The translations under genes were made by a program, and so were the position numbers. This document shows positions 1 to 8,132 of a stretch of 26,162 nt of DNA, piece after piece. The stretch comes from an uncultured Anaerovibrio sp. (GTDB taxonomy: Bacteria > Bacillota > Negativicutes > Selenomonadales > Selenomonadaceae): NCBI GenBank assembly GCA_902785445.1, contig CACZYN010000005.1, forward strand, positions 1 to 26,162, written 5' to 3'. Under the pieces are notes generated by a model. It saw only the letters and a program-made list of their open reading frames with translations. It did not search any database and was not told where the DNA came from. Numbering within the stretch: the stretch's first letter is position 1; each line of letters begins with the position of its first letter.

Positions 1-658
1 TGGCAATCATGCTGATTTTTAAATCACCCAGAGCTTCAATGGCCTTTTGGGCTTGAGGACCAAAGAGCATGAGAATGTTGGCATAATATTTCTTGGCTTG
101 GTGCATCACTTCGCTAAGATCGTTGTCATCCTCAAAGCGGCCCACGGAGGCAAAGTGTTGCCCGAAAGCATCATTGGAGAATAACAGCTCTTCCTCCGGA
201 CAATAGGTTACCATGCTGTCCGGCCAGTGGAGCATTGGAGTCGGCACAAAGGTCAATGTGCGTTTACCCAAGGATAAAGTGCTGCCGGCTTTTACGCCCA
301 AGTAATCATGCTCACCATAGCGGCCCGTCAATCCCTTTAAACCGTTGGGAGTACTGGTGATAATCTTGGCATTAGGACAATGCTGGAGCATGAATGGAAT
401 ACCGCCGGAGTGATCCGGCTCCACGTGATTGGAAATGATATAGTCAATTTTGGCCGGGTCCACAATATTACGTATACGTCCCAGCATTTCCATACAGAAA
501 GGAGCTTTTACCGTATCGATAAGGGTGATTTTCTCATCCATAATGAGATAAGCGTTGTAGGTAGAGCCCCGTTCAGTACTGTAGCCATGAAAATTTCGCA
601 TGGACCAGTCCATGGAACCTACCCAATAAATATCCGGTTTAATTTCCACAGGAAACAT
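1..658 (-). CDS. FprA-like A-type flavoprotein (flavo-diiron protein), N-terminal part only
   Basis: Partial gene read leftward and cut by the window edge; 219 codons are visible, starting at ATG 658-656 behind an AAAGGTGG ribosome-binding site. The visible part is the metallo-beta-lactamase-like domain of flavo-diiron proteins. The iron ligand pattern H-x-E-x-D-H is at residues 78-83 (within SNHVEPDHSGG), with further expected ligands at His144 (MLHWPDS) and Asp163 (SNDAFGQH). In characterised relatives this domain reduces O2 or NO at a di-iron site, fed by an FMN flavodoxin domain that here would lie beyond the edge. The protein is probably cytoplasmic and gives oxygen or NO tolerance to an anaerobe. 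It is divergent from the efflux genes at 804. The family is clear; the exact substrate, and any extra C-terminal domain, cannot be seen. Confidence 0.9.
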   Translation of the reverse strand, partial: MFPVEIKPDIYWVGSMDWSMRNFHGYSTERGSTYNAYLIMDEKITLIDTVKAPFCMEMLGRIRNIVDPAKIDYIISNHVEPDHSGGIPFMLQHCPNAKIITSTPNGLKGLTGRYGEHDYLGVKAGSTLSLGKRTLTFVPTPMLHWPDSMVTYCPEEELLFSNDAFGQHFASVGRFEDDNDLSEVMHQAKKYYANILMLFGPQAQKAIEALGDLKISMIA

Positions 659-711
659 AAAATATAACCACCTTTCAATGAAAAATTATGATTTCTTGCT
701 TTTACTAATGA

Positions 712-739
712 TTTTAGCAGGATTACATGAAAAAGTCAT
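712..739 (-). promoter_or_regulatory. candidate promoter for the flavoprotein gene
   Basis: On the minus strand ATGACT (739-734) and TAAAAT (717-712) are separated by 16 nt, about 55 nt before the flavoprotein start. Each box is a partial match, so this is a weak candidate. No convincing sigma70 promoter was found on the plus strand for the gene at 804. Confidence 0.3.
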
Positions 740-803
740 GGTAAAAATGTGGCTTGTAGATTAAAATAGAAGGAGTGTAGTATGTTTATTTTGGAGGAAT
801 TAT

Positions 804-2009
804 ATGCGTCACAATTTATCCAATTATAAAAATAATAAAAAAATTATGATAGCCGGCCTAGTTTGCTTGATATTGGTAGCAGTGCTGGGATATTTTGTTT
901 TTGGTGGGGGAAAAGGTGGACATAAAAAGGCAGAACAGCCTTTACCAAAGGTGTCTCTGTATCAGGTGAAACGGGCTGATATGGCCCGGCATATAGTACT
1001 GTCCGGTCAGACCGTCTCTGATGCCACAATAGTCTTGGCTCCTAAATATGCTGGCAGGGTAACAGCGGTAAATGTCCAGCTGGGAGACCAGGTAGCCGAA
1101 GGTGATGTGCTGGTTATTCAGGATACCGGTGATCTGGATATTGCCATAAAGCAGGGGGAGGCAGCCACTAAAGCGGCCAGTGCTGATGCAGAAACGGAGG
1201 AAGCCTCCTATAATGCCAATTTGGCCAAGACTGCCGCAGCCTATGAAATTCAAAAAAGCCATTACGAACGCCAGCAGTATCTGTATTCCATCGGGGCTAT
1301 TGATGCCCTTATGGACCAAAATAACGGTGATTCTCCGGCCAGTGTGCGCTCCAAGCAGTTTGCGGCTATGAAAAATGCCTACAGCGTGGATGCTTTGAGA
1401 AAGCAGCGGAATGATATGATTATCCGGGCGCCTCGGGGAGGCGTTATTGGCTATCGGGATGTGGAGGTAGGCAGCTTCCTCAGTGCTGGCAGCAAGATAC
1501 TTACCTTGATTGATAACAGTCATTTGTATGTGGATTGTTCCTTGTCGGAAAATGATGCAGCCCTATTGAGTACTGGCCTGCCTGTATCGGTGACCATTGA
1601 TGCCCTGGGGGCTACCTATAGTGGTAAGATCGTATATGTCAGCCCTGGCATGGGTGCTGGCACTAAATCATATGTGGCCCGCATTTCCTTGGACATTGCC
1701 AAGGGAGATATTAAGGCGGGACTCTTTGCCCGTACTTCGGTTGATATTTTACAGCGGAAGGATACTTTGTTTGCACCTAAGGACGCAGTTCTTACCAAGA
1801 ATGGTATAACCACAGTATTTGTGTATAACCATGAGGATGGTACTGTGGAAGAGCGGGAAGTAAAAATAGGGTTAATTAACGATGAGGAAGTAGAATTGTT
1901 GTCCGGAGTAAAGGAAGGGGACGAGGTGGTAATTACCAACCTGGACCGTATGAAGAACGGCGGCAAGGTAGTACTGGAGTCAGCTGAAGACACAGGAGAG
2001 GGTAACTGA
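804..2009 (+). CDS. RND efflux periplasmic adaptor (HlyD/AcrA-type membrane fusion protein)
   Basis: 401 residues from ATG 804 with GGAGGA at 793-798. A basic N-terminus is followed by one membrane segment at about residues 14-33, so the protein is probably anchored in the inner membrane with its body in the periplasm. The first biotinyl-lipoyl half reads roughly APKYAGRVTAVNVQLGDQV, an alanine- and glutamate-rich helical hairpin follows (about 110-200), then the second lipoyl half (IIRAPRGGVIGYRDVEVG), a beta-barrel domain and a membrane-proximal domain. This is the standard AcrA/MdtA order. The adaptor would link the RND pump encoded next to an outer-membrane channel. The stop TGA (2007-2009) shares one base with the pump ATG, so the two are translationally coupled. 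No TolC-like gene is present nearby. The drug substrates cannot be read from the sequence. Confidence 0.93.
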   Translation: MRHNLSNYKNNKKIMIAGLVCLILVAVLGYFVFGGGKGGHKKAEQPLPKVSLYQVKRADMARHIVLSGQTVSDATIVLAPKYAGRVTAVNVQLGDQVAEGDVLVIQDTGDLDIAIKQGEAATKAASADAETEEASYNANLAKTAAAYEIQKSHYERQQYLYSIGAIDALMDQNNGDSPASVRSKQFAAMKNAYSVDALRKQRNDMIIRAPRGGVIGYRDVEVGSFLSAGSKILTLIDNSHLYVDCSLSENDAALLSTGLPVSVTIDALGATYSGKIVYVSPGMGAGTKSYVARISLDIAKGDIKAGLFARTSVDILQRKDTLFAPKDAVLTKNGITTVFVYNHEDGTVEEREVKIGLINDEEVELLSGVKEGDEVVITNLDRMKNGGKVVLESAEDTGEGN

Positions 2010-5000
2010 TGAATATTACAAGATTTGCCATAAATCGCCCTGTGGGCATCTCAATGATTGTGGCCCTCTTTGTGGTGATTGGCTTATTTAGCTTTTACCG
2101 TATAGGGATTGAGCTTTTGCCGGCGGTAAATACGCCATATATTACGGTAATGGTAAAATACCCCGGAGCCAGTGCGGAGTCGGTGGAACAGCAGATTGTT
2201 AAGCCGGTGGAGGAAGCCCTGTCATCCTTGTCCAATGTCAAAAAGATTTCCTCTACTGCCCGGTATGAACGGGCCAGAGTCAATGTGGAGCTGGAATTTG
2301 ATGCAGATGCTGATAGTGCGGCTATTGATGCCACCAAGAAGGTAGAGGCCATCCGCTATAATTTGCCTGATGAGGCAGATGATCCGGTAGTAATCAAGCG
2401 GGATGATAACGATGAGCCAATTATGGAGGTAGCAGTTACTTCGGAGGCCTCCGTGGCAGATATGTATTCCCGGGTGGATAATGAATTTGCCGATGAAATC
2501 CAGCAGGCCGGCGGTGTGTCGGAAATTGAGGTTTTTGGCGGTCTGGATAAAGAGGTGGCTGTAGAAGTCGATAAGGGTAAAATGGCGGCCTACAAGCTGA
2601 CCCTCAATGACATTGTGACAGCCATAAAAAATGAAAATCAGCTTTTGCCATCTGGTACTATTTACACAGATACAGTAAAGTCTGATGTACGGGCTGTGGC
2701 CCAATATAAAAACGCCAGTGATATTGAAAAAATATTTGTGAAAAATGCCGATAAGGCCATAATCCCTATTACAGCTGTGGCTACGGTACGTCATCAGACC
2801 GCCCGGGTAAACCGGTATGGTAATTTTGACGGTCAAGCCTCGGTTATGATGGAAATATACAAAAACAGTGATGCCAATGTGGTGGAAACTGCTGATAATA
2901 TTGAAAAGAAGCTGGACAGAATCAGAAAGAATAATCCGGATTATAATTTTACGGTTATCAGCAATGATGCGGATTATGTTCGGTCGTCCCTGCACAACAC
3001 CTTGGGGACTTTGGTAGAAGGCCTTATTACCACTGGCTTGGTGCTGTTCCTCTTTTTGCGGGGCTGGCGTTCCACAGCAGCGGTTATGGTGGCTATTCCA
3101 ACTTCCTTGATAGCGACCTTCTTTGTGATGTATGTGGCGGGCTTTACCTTTAATATGATGTCCTTGATGGGGATGACCCTCTGCATTGGTATTTTAGTAG
3201 ATGACTCTGTGGTGGTACTGGAAAATATTTCTCGGCACCTCAGAATGGGCAAGCCAGCAGCGGAAGCCGCAGAAACCGGTCGAATGGAAATCGGTATGGC
3301 GGCTATTGCCATTACTCTGTGTGATGCTGTAACCTTTTTGCCTATTGCCTTTATGTCCGGCATGACGGGGCAGTTTTTCCGTCAGTTTGGTCTTACTATT
3401 GTGTTTGCTGGTTTGTTTTCTCTGTTTGTATCCTTTACTCTGACCCCAATGCTGGCGGCCCAGCTGTACCATAAAGGCTGGCACCCAACCAAAAATCGGG
3501 TATGGGATTTTATGGACCGGTTGGAAACTAGGGCCGTAGAAAAGTACGAGATAATTTTAAAGAAGAGCTTTAATAATCAAAAGAAATTGCTGTTAGGAGC
3601 GTTAGCTCTGTTTATTGGTGCCTTGTCACTGATCCCTTTGGGAGTAGTGGGGGCGGAATTTATGCCTCGAACGGATGAAGGCAGTTTCCAGATAATCGTG
3701 GAGCTGCCGGTAAATCGTACTGCCGATGAAACCTATAAGGTAGTCAGCCGTATTGAAGAGAAGATCCAGAGTATTCCGGAGGTAAAGCATTATTTGGCTG
3801 GTTCAGGTGGCAGTAACTCCTATGAGGGACGTATAAAGGTTCAGCTCAAGGATCGCAGCGAACGGGATCGGACTGTATGGGAAGTGGCTGATGAAATGCG
3901 GGCCTTCTGTGCGGATATTGATGATGCTTCCATTCGCGTGTCCGAGACCCAGACCACCATTACAGGTGTTTCCGGTGGTGGCGGCGTTCGGGGCGGCGGT
4001 GCGCTTAGAATTGAACTTAGGGGCTTGGATAATGACCGGCTGGTGGCGGCCTCCAATAAAGTTAAGGAGGTACTGAACACCAAAGTTAAAGGTGTATCCG
4101 ATGTAGCCAGCTCATATATTGAAGGGGCACCAGAGCTTCAGCTCACCGTTGACCGAGAGAAAATCCGGACATTGGGGGCTTCCGTGGGTGATGTGCAAAC
4201 GGCGATTTCCTCGGCAATTTCCGGGCGGGGAGCCGGTTATATAAGCAATGATGTATTAAATGATAATCAGGACACCCAAATTAACGTACGCTTTAAAGGA
4301 GCAGATGGCTTCAAGGCCTCTGATGTGGCTTCCATACCGGTGATTATCAACGGTCAGCAGATGTTTTTGGGGGATGTGGCGGAAATGAAGTACGGCACCG
4401 GTCCGGTGCGTATCCGCCGGGTGGACAAGCAGCGTTCCATTACACTCTTTGCCAATATCGGTGACCGTCCTTTGAATGATGTCATTCAGGATGTAAGAAA
4501 GGAATTGAAAAAGGTGGATTTGGGTGAAGGAGTAACCTATAAATTCAGCGGTCAATCCGATAAGATGGATGACTCCTTCCAGCAGCTTCTGATGGCATTG
4601 TTGATGGCCATGGTGCTGATTTACATGTTGTTGGCAGTGCTGTATGAGTCCCTGATAACACCTTTTATTCGAATGTTTTCTTTGCCTTTGGGTATGATTG
4701 GTGCTATTATATTCCTACTGATTACCCACAATACCCTGAATTTGTATTCCATGATTGGAATACTGGTTATGGACGGCGTGGTGGCCAAAAACGGCACCCT
4801 GCTGCTGGATTATACCATGACTTTGCAAAGTCGGGGTTATAGCGCCTATGAGGCCATTGTGGAGGCGGGCAAGGTACGCTTAAAGCCAATAATGATGACC
4901 ACTATTACCATGATTGTGGGCATGCTGCCTACGGCCTTGGCCATGACTGAAGGGGCCGAGACCAGAGTAAGTATGGCCTGGGTAATTATTGGTGGTTTGT

Positions 5001-5143
5001 TGACTTCCACCGTATTTACCTTGCTGCTTATACCGATTATTTTTATGTTTTTTGAAAATCATCCACCCCAGACTTGGTGGGCAGGGCTTCGTCGCCGTTT
5101 GCCAGGGCGTTTTGGTGGAAAAATTAAGGAGATTAAAGTTTGA
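2009..5143 (+). CDS. RND-family efflux pump, inner-membrane permease (AcrB/MdtB-like)
   Basis: 1044 residues, the usual length for a hydrophobe/amphiphile RND pump. It begins with the family-typical MNITRFAINRPVGISM and the first membrane helix, followed by the porter domain (PAVNTPYITVMVKYPGAS), a first block of membrane helices (about 330-540), a second porter region and a final helix block (about 860-1020). Proton-relay residues are present: the Asp pair D398-D399 in GILVDDSVVVLENI and Lys927 in GVVAKNGTLLLD, equivalent to AcrB D407/D408 and K940. It should work as a proton-driven trimer with the adaptor upstream. The paired Asp and the Lys favour drug or amphiphile export over heavy-metal export, but the substrate is not determined. 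The 3' end overlaps the next gene by 4 nt. Confidence 0.95.
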   Translation: MNITRFAINRPVGISMIVALFVVIGLFSFYRIGIELLPAVNTPYITVMVKYPGASAESVEQQIVKPVEEALSSLSNVKKISSTARYERARVNVELEFDADADSAAIDATKKVEAIRYNLPDEADDPVVIKRDDNDEPIMEVAVTSEASVADMYSRVDNEFADEIQQAGGVSEIEVFGGLDKEVAVEVDKGKMAAYKLTLNDIVTAIKNENQLLPSGTIYTDTVKSDVRAVAQYKNASDIEKIFVKNADKAIIPITAVATVRHQTARVNRYGNFDGQASVMMEIYKNSDANVVETADNIEKKLDRIRKNNPDYNFTVISNDADYVRSSLHNTLGTLVEGLITTGLVLFLFLRGWRSTAAVMVAIPTSLIATFFVMYVAGFTFNMMSLMGMTLCIGILVDDSVVVLENISRHLRMGKPAAEAAETGRMEIGMAAIAITLCDAVTFLPIAFMSGMTGQFFRQFGLTIVFAGLFSLFVSFTLTPMLAAQLYHKGWHPTKNRVWDFMDRLETRAVEKYEIILKKSFNNQKKLLLGALALFIGALSLIPLGVVGAEFMPRTDEGSFQIIVELPVNRTADETYKVVSRIEEKIQSIPEVKHYLAGSGGSNSYEGRIKVQLKDRSERDRTVWEVADEMRAFCADIDDASIRVSETQTTITGVSGGGGVRGGGALRIELRGLDNDRLVAASNKVKEVLNTKVKGVSDVASSYIEGAPELQLTVDREKIRTLGASVGDVQTAISSAISGRGAGYISNDVLNDNQDTQINVRFKGADGFKASDVASIPVIINGQQMFLGDVAEMKYGTGPVRIRRVDKQRSITLFANIGDRPLNDVIQDVRKELKKVDLGEGVTYKFSGQSDKMDDSFQQLLMALLMAMVLIYMLLAVLYESLITPFIRMFSLPLGMIGAIIFLLITHNTLNLYSMIGILVMDGVVAKNGTLLLDYTMTLQSRGYSAYEAIVEAGKVRLKPIMMTTITMIVGMLPTALAMTEGAETRVSMAWVIIGGLLTSTVFTLLLIPIIFMFFENHPPQTWWAGLRRRLPGRFGGKIKEIKV

Positions 5144-6696
5144 GTATAGTTAATGTTAGTGGCGTGTCCCATAGTTTTGGGGGCCGTACTATATTTGAGG
5201 ATGTAAGCTTTCGCCTGTTGAAGGGAGAGCATGTGGCCCTGGTGGGGGCCAACGGTGAAGGTAAGTCAACCTTTTTGGCCATCCTTACCGGGCAGATGAC
5301 CCCGGAGGAGGGAAAGGTGGAATGGGCCAAGCGGGTTACGGCTGGCTATCTGGACCAGCATGCCGTTTTAAAGCCTGGGATGACCATCCGGGATGTGTTA
5401 AAGACCGCCTTTGATGAAATGTACAAGCTGGAGCAGGAAATGCAGGACTGCTATGACAAAATGGCAGAGGCGGACCCTGATGAAATGGATCGGCTAATGA
5501 AGGATGCCGGAGAAATCCAGGACATTTTGGATGCCCATAGCTTTTATACCCTGGACAGCAAGATTGAGGATGTGGCTGGGGGATTGGGCCTGCGGGACAT
5601 TGGTTTGGACCGCATGGTGGATGAATTGTCCGGTGGACAGCGTACCAAGGTTTTGCTTACGAAGCTGCTGCTTCAGAGTCCGGATATACTGATTTTGGAC
5701 GAGCCTACCAATTACTTGGATGCGGAGCATATTGAGTGGCTGAAAAGTTATTTGCAGGGTTATGAAAATGCCTTCATTTTAGTGTCCCATGATGTGCCCT
5801 TCTTAAATGCGGTTACCAATGTAATATATCATGTGGATAATGCCTCTCTGACCCGATATACCGGCAGCTATGAAAAGTTTCAGGAGATGTATGCCATTAA
5901 ACGGCGGCAGGAAGATGCAGCCTATGAACGCCAGCAAGCGGAAATTGCCCGGGAAAAGGATTTTATTCAACGGAATAAGGCCCGGGTGGCTACCCGGGGG
6001 ATGGCTAATTCCCGGCAAAAGAAGCTGGATAAGATGGAAGTGCTGGAAAAGCGTACGGAAAAGCCTAAGCCACACTTTAATTTTCAAATGGACCGGACTC
6101 CCAGCCGGTTTGTTATTGAAGCCAAACGGCTGATACTGGGCTACGATACCCCACTGACGAATCCGGTGGATTTGCAGCTGGAACGGGGTAAAAAGGTGGC
6201 CTTAAAGGGTGTAAATGGTTTAGGTAAGACCACCCTGTTAAAAACCCTTTTGGGGATGATTAAACCTATTTCCGGTAAAATTGAGCTGGGAGAATTTGTA
6301 ACTCCAGGCTATTTTGAGCAGGAATCCACCAAGGGAAATGACAACACGGCTATTGAAGAACTCTGGCAGGAATATCCCGGCATGACCCAGTTTGAGGTGC
6401 GGGCGGCGCTGGCAGCCTGCGGCCTAACCAATGAGCATATTACCAGCAAGATGATGGTACTGTCCGGTGGTGAGGCGGCGAAGGTACGCTTGTGTAAGAT
6501 AATGCAAAAGCCAGTGAATCTTTTGGTATTGGACGAGCCGACAAATCATTTGGATGTGGATGCCAAAGCAGAGCTGAAACGAGCTCTGAAGGAATATAAG
6601 GGAACTATTTTGTTGGTGTCCCATGAGCCGGATTTCTATGAGGATTGGGTGGATTCGGTTTGGAATATTGAGGGTTGGACCACTAAGATAATTTAA
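5140..6696 (+). CDS. ABC-F family ATPase (two ABC domains, no membrane domain)
   Basis: 518 residues with two complete nucleotide-binding domains and no transmembrane segment. Domain 1 has Walker A GANGEGKST (36-44), signature LSGGQ (163-167) and Walker B ending DEPTN (from 187). Domain 2 has Walker A GVNGLGKTT (from 357), LSGGE (441-445) and DEPTN (from 465). Between them lies a charged helical linker (about 235-320, rich in Arg/Lys/Glu), which in ABC-F proteins reaches into the ribosome. The start is probably TTG at 5140, with AAGGAGA at 5126-5132, overlapping the pump stop (TTGA), so translation is coupled to the pump. The sequence is nearest in feel to the YbiT/YkpA branch. ABC-F members act in translation or ribosome protection rather than transport; whether this one gives antibiotic resistance cannot be told. 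Confidence 0.92.
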   Translation: MSIVNVSGVSHSFGGRTIFEDVSFRLLKGEHVALVGANGEGKSTFLAILTGQMTPEEGKVEWAKRVTAGYLDQHAVLKPGMTIRDVLKTAFDEMYKLEQEMQDCYDKMAEADPDEMDRLMKDAGEIQDILDAHSFYTLDSKIEDVAGGLGLRDIGLDRMVDELSGGQRTKVLLTKLLLQSPDILILDEPTNYLDAEHIEWLKSYLQGYENAFILVSHDVPFLNAVTNVIYHVDNASLTRYTGSYEKFQEMYAIKRRQEDAAYERQQAEIAREKDFIQRNKARVATRGMANSRQKKLDKMEVLEKRTEKPKPHFNFQMDRTPSRFVIEAKRLILGYDTPLTNPVDLQLERGKKVALKGVNGLGKTTLLKTLLGMIKPISGKIELGEFVTPGYFEQESTKGNDNTAIEELWQEYPGMTQFEVRAALAACGLTNEHITSKMMVLSGGEAAKVRLCKIMQKPVNLLVLDEPTNHLDVDAKAELKRALKEYKGTILLVSHEPDFYEDWVDSVWNIEGWTTKII

Positions 6697-6842
6697 GGAG
6701 TATTTTAAGTTTATTCCAAGATATTTTTAATTGATTTTTAAGTAGCAAAATCCCTTCGTTTCGTATATTATGTAACCGAAGAAGGCAGTTTGGATGGAAT
6801 TGCCTCAAGGACTTATACATTATATGAATTGGAGGGGTTTTT

Positions 6843-7712
6843 ATGTGGAAGAAAATGTTGGCAGCGGGGACCGCAGTTCTTGCCTTGGGGGTTATGGGCA
6901 CAGTGAACAACGATACTTGCTGGAACGGCACAACAGGTGTAGTAGAGGCAGCTGCCGGGGTTTATCAGGGGACCCCTGGGGGAATTCCTTACAGCATTGG
7001 TCTGGGGTACATGTCTGGGCGAGTTAGTGAAGATGTTTATTCCAACAAGTTTGGCAAGGTACTGATGGAGGCCAAAACCTTTGAGGTAAATCTTAGCCCG
7101 GAGGATGCACAGAAATATCCAAAGCTGCAAAATTCCCTGTATGAGTTGTCTCGCAATAACCGTGACCAATTATCCAACCAAGTAGCGGAGTGGAGAAATG
7201 ATTTGGAGGAAACCTATGAAATGGGCAGGCAAAATGGAATGTTCGGGGAAGGAGTTCCGTTTTCCTATGATTTGAGCTATGGCGGCCTCAGAACGGATAA
7301 TAGCATATTCAGCTTCTTTGGCGAGGAGTATTCTTATTTGGGTGGAGCTCATCCAAATACCTGCTTTGTAGCTTATGTTTATGATACCCAGTCCGGCAAG
7401 CAGCTGAAATTAAAGGATGTTTTGCAGGATACCAGTCAGTTGGCGGAAATCATTGTTGACGAAGCGAATCGGAATTTTGATTATCATGAGATTTTACCGG
7501 ATCGGGCTGAATTGGTACCGACCATTCAGAAAATCATTGATGAGGGTAAGCTGACCTTTGGTATGGATGAGGATGGGCTGGTAGTTTTCTTTAGTAATTA
7601 CGAGATTGGACCATATGCTATTGGCACCTTCCAGATTCATATTCCTCAGTCCAAGTATTTCAGCATTTTTAACCCGAAGTATATTTTCTACGGTGAAAGA
7701 CCAAGAGGATAA
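6843..7712 (+). CDS. secreted DUF3298 / RsiV-like domain protein
   Basis: 289 residues from ATG 6843 behind GGAGGGG (6831-6837). The N-terminus (MWKKMLAAGTAVLALGVMGTV) looks like an export signal or membrane anchor, with Ala-rich sequence near residues 36-40. The rest matches the DUF4163-DUF3298 arrangement: YSYLGGAHPN, then LKLKDVLQD, and near the C-terminus FSNYEIGPYAIG, a motif pattern shared with the lysozyme-binding part of the anti-sigma factor RsiV. Unlike RsiV there is no cytoplasmic anti-sigma segment and no sigma factor gene nearby, so it is probably a stand-alone envelope protein of unknown role. It is 146 nt from the ABC-F gene with no terminator seen between, so co-transcription is possible. 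A structured element follows it directly. Confidence 0.75.
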   Translation: MWKKMLAAGTAVLALGVMGTVNNDTCWNGTTGVVEAAAGVYQGTPGGIPYSIGLGYMSGRVSEDVYSNKFGKVLMEAKTFEVNLSPEDAQKYPKLQNSLYELSRNNRDQLSNQVAEWRNDLEETYEMGRQNGMFGEGVPFSYDLSYGGLRTDNSIFSFFGEEYSYLGGAHPNTCFVAYVYDTQSGKQLKLKDVLQDTSQLAEIIVDEANRNFDYHEILPDRAELVPTIQKIIDEGKLTFGMDEDGLVVFFSNYEIGPYAIGTFQIHIPQSKYFSIFNPKYIFYGERPRG

Positions 7713-7721
7713 AACACTGAC

Positions 7722-8071
7722 GGGCAGGGAACGGTTGGTTATGGCACGAGTTTCGTCGCTCTAGACATCTGTTTCCTGCCCTTATTAGTTGCCACAACAT
7801 GTTGAGTTGATTAGGTATATTTATCGACCCGGGGAAATCCTTTTCGGCTTCATCGCTCCGTCAAAATCAGCATGCACGTTTAGGTTCGGCTTCTTCCATA
7901 TGCGACAGGGTCGCACATACATCGAGACATCTATTATTTTTCTACACATGCTGAGCCTCCGGCAGTAGACTCCGCTCTTGCAGGCGAAAAGTTTCCCCCC
8001 GTGTCCATAAGTATAGCGTCAATTCAACGTTCAGTGACGATACTCGTGCTATAGACAGTCGTCCCCTGCCC
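7722..8071. ncRNA. candidate large structured RNA (~350 nt) of unknown family
   Basis: No credible coding sequence lies between 7713 and 8127, but nested complementary arms run through the stretch. P1: 7722-7733 with 8060-8071 (12 positions, one imperfect). P2: 7744-7757 with 8036-8049 (13 of 14). P2b: 7801-7810 with 8019-8028 (10 positions, one imperfect). P3: 7831-7837 with 7992-7998 and 7841-7846 with 7985-7990. P4: 7867-7874 with 7947-7954. P5: a local hairpin, 7901-7906 with 7910-7915. All nest in one order, giving a long rod closed by its ends. A third copy of the end motif (7771-7781) could compete with P1. Strand is unsettled: the P1 imperfection is a G-U pair only on the minus strand, where loops are also purine-rich; the P2b imperfection is a G-U only on the plus strand, which also has a terminator at 8089-8132. 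I see no tmRNA, RNase P or SRP signature. Confidence 0.6.
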
Positions 8072-8088
8072 TAAATATTTGCAATATA

Positions 8089-8132
8089 AAAGGATGTTGA
8101 CCATGTTGATGGTCAGCATCCTTTTTATTATA
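8089..8132 (+). terminator. intrinsic terminator, possibly bidirectional
   Basis: A 14-bp stem (8089-8102 with 8111-8124, one G-U pair on the plus strand) with an 8-nt loop is followed by TTTTTATTATA. On the minus strand the same hairpin has one A-C mismatch and is followed by TTTTATATT, so it can also end transcription of the heptosyltransferase gene that stops at 8128. It lies between the converging genes and next to the structured element at 7722-8071. Confidence 0.85.

Noticed and set aside
942..1523. 193-residue open frame on the minus strand inside the adaptor gene
   Set aside because: It lies fully antisense to a well-supported gene, has no ribosome-binding site and no recognisable motif.
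2222..2995. 257-residue open frame on the minus strand inside the RND pump gene
   Set aside because: It is a shadow of the pump reading frame; composition is rich in His/Ile/Tyr with no domain.
6751..6784. imperfect hairpin (CCTTCGTT with AACCGAAG) before the DUF3298 gene as a terminator
   Set aside because: One stem mismatch and no T-run follow; it may be an operator but evidence is too thin.
7722..8071. tmRNA, RNase P RNA or SRP RNA identity for the structured element
   Set aside because: The length would suit tmRNA or RNase P, but there is no tRNA-like end or T-loop, no GAGGAAAGTCC-type core on either strand, and no SRP tetraloop helix sequence.
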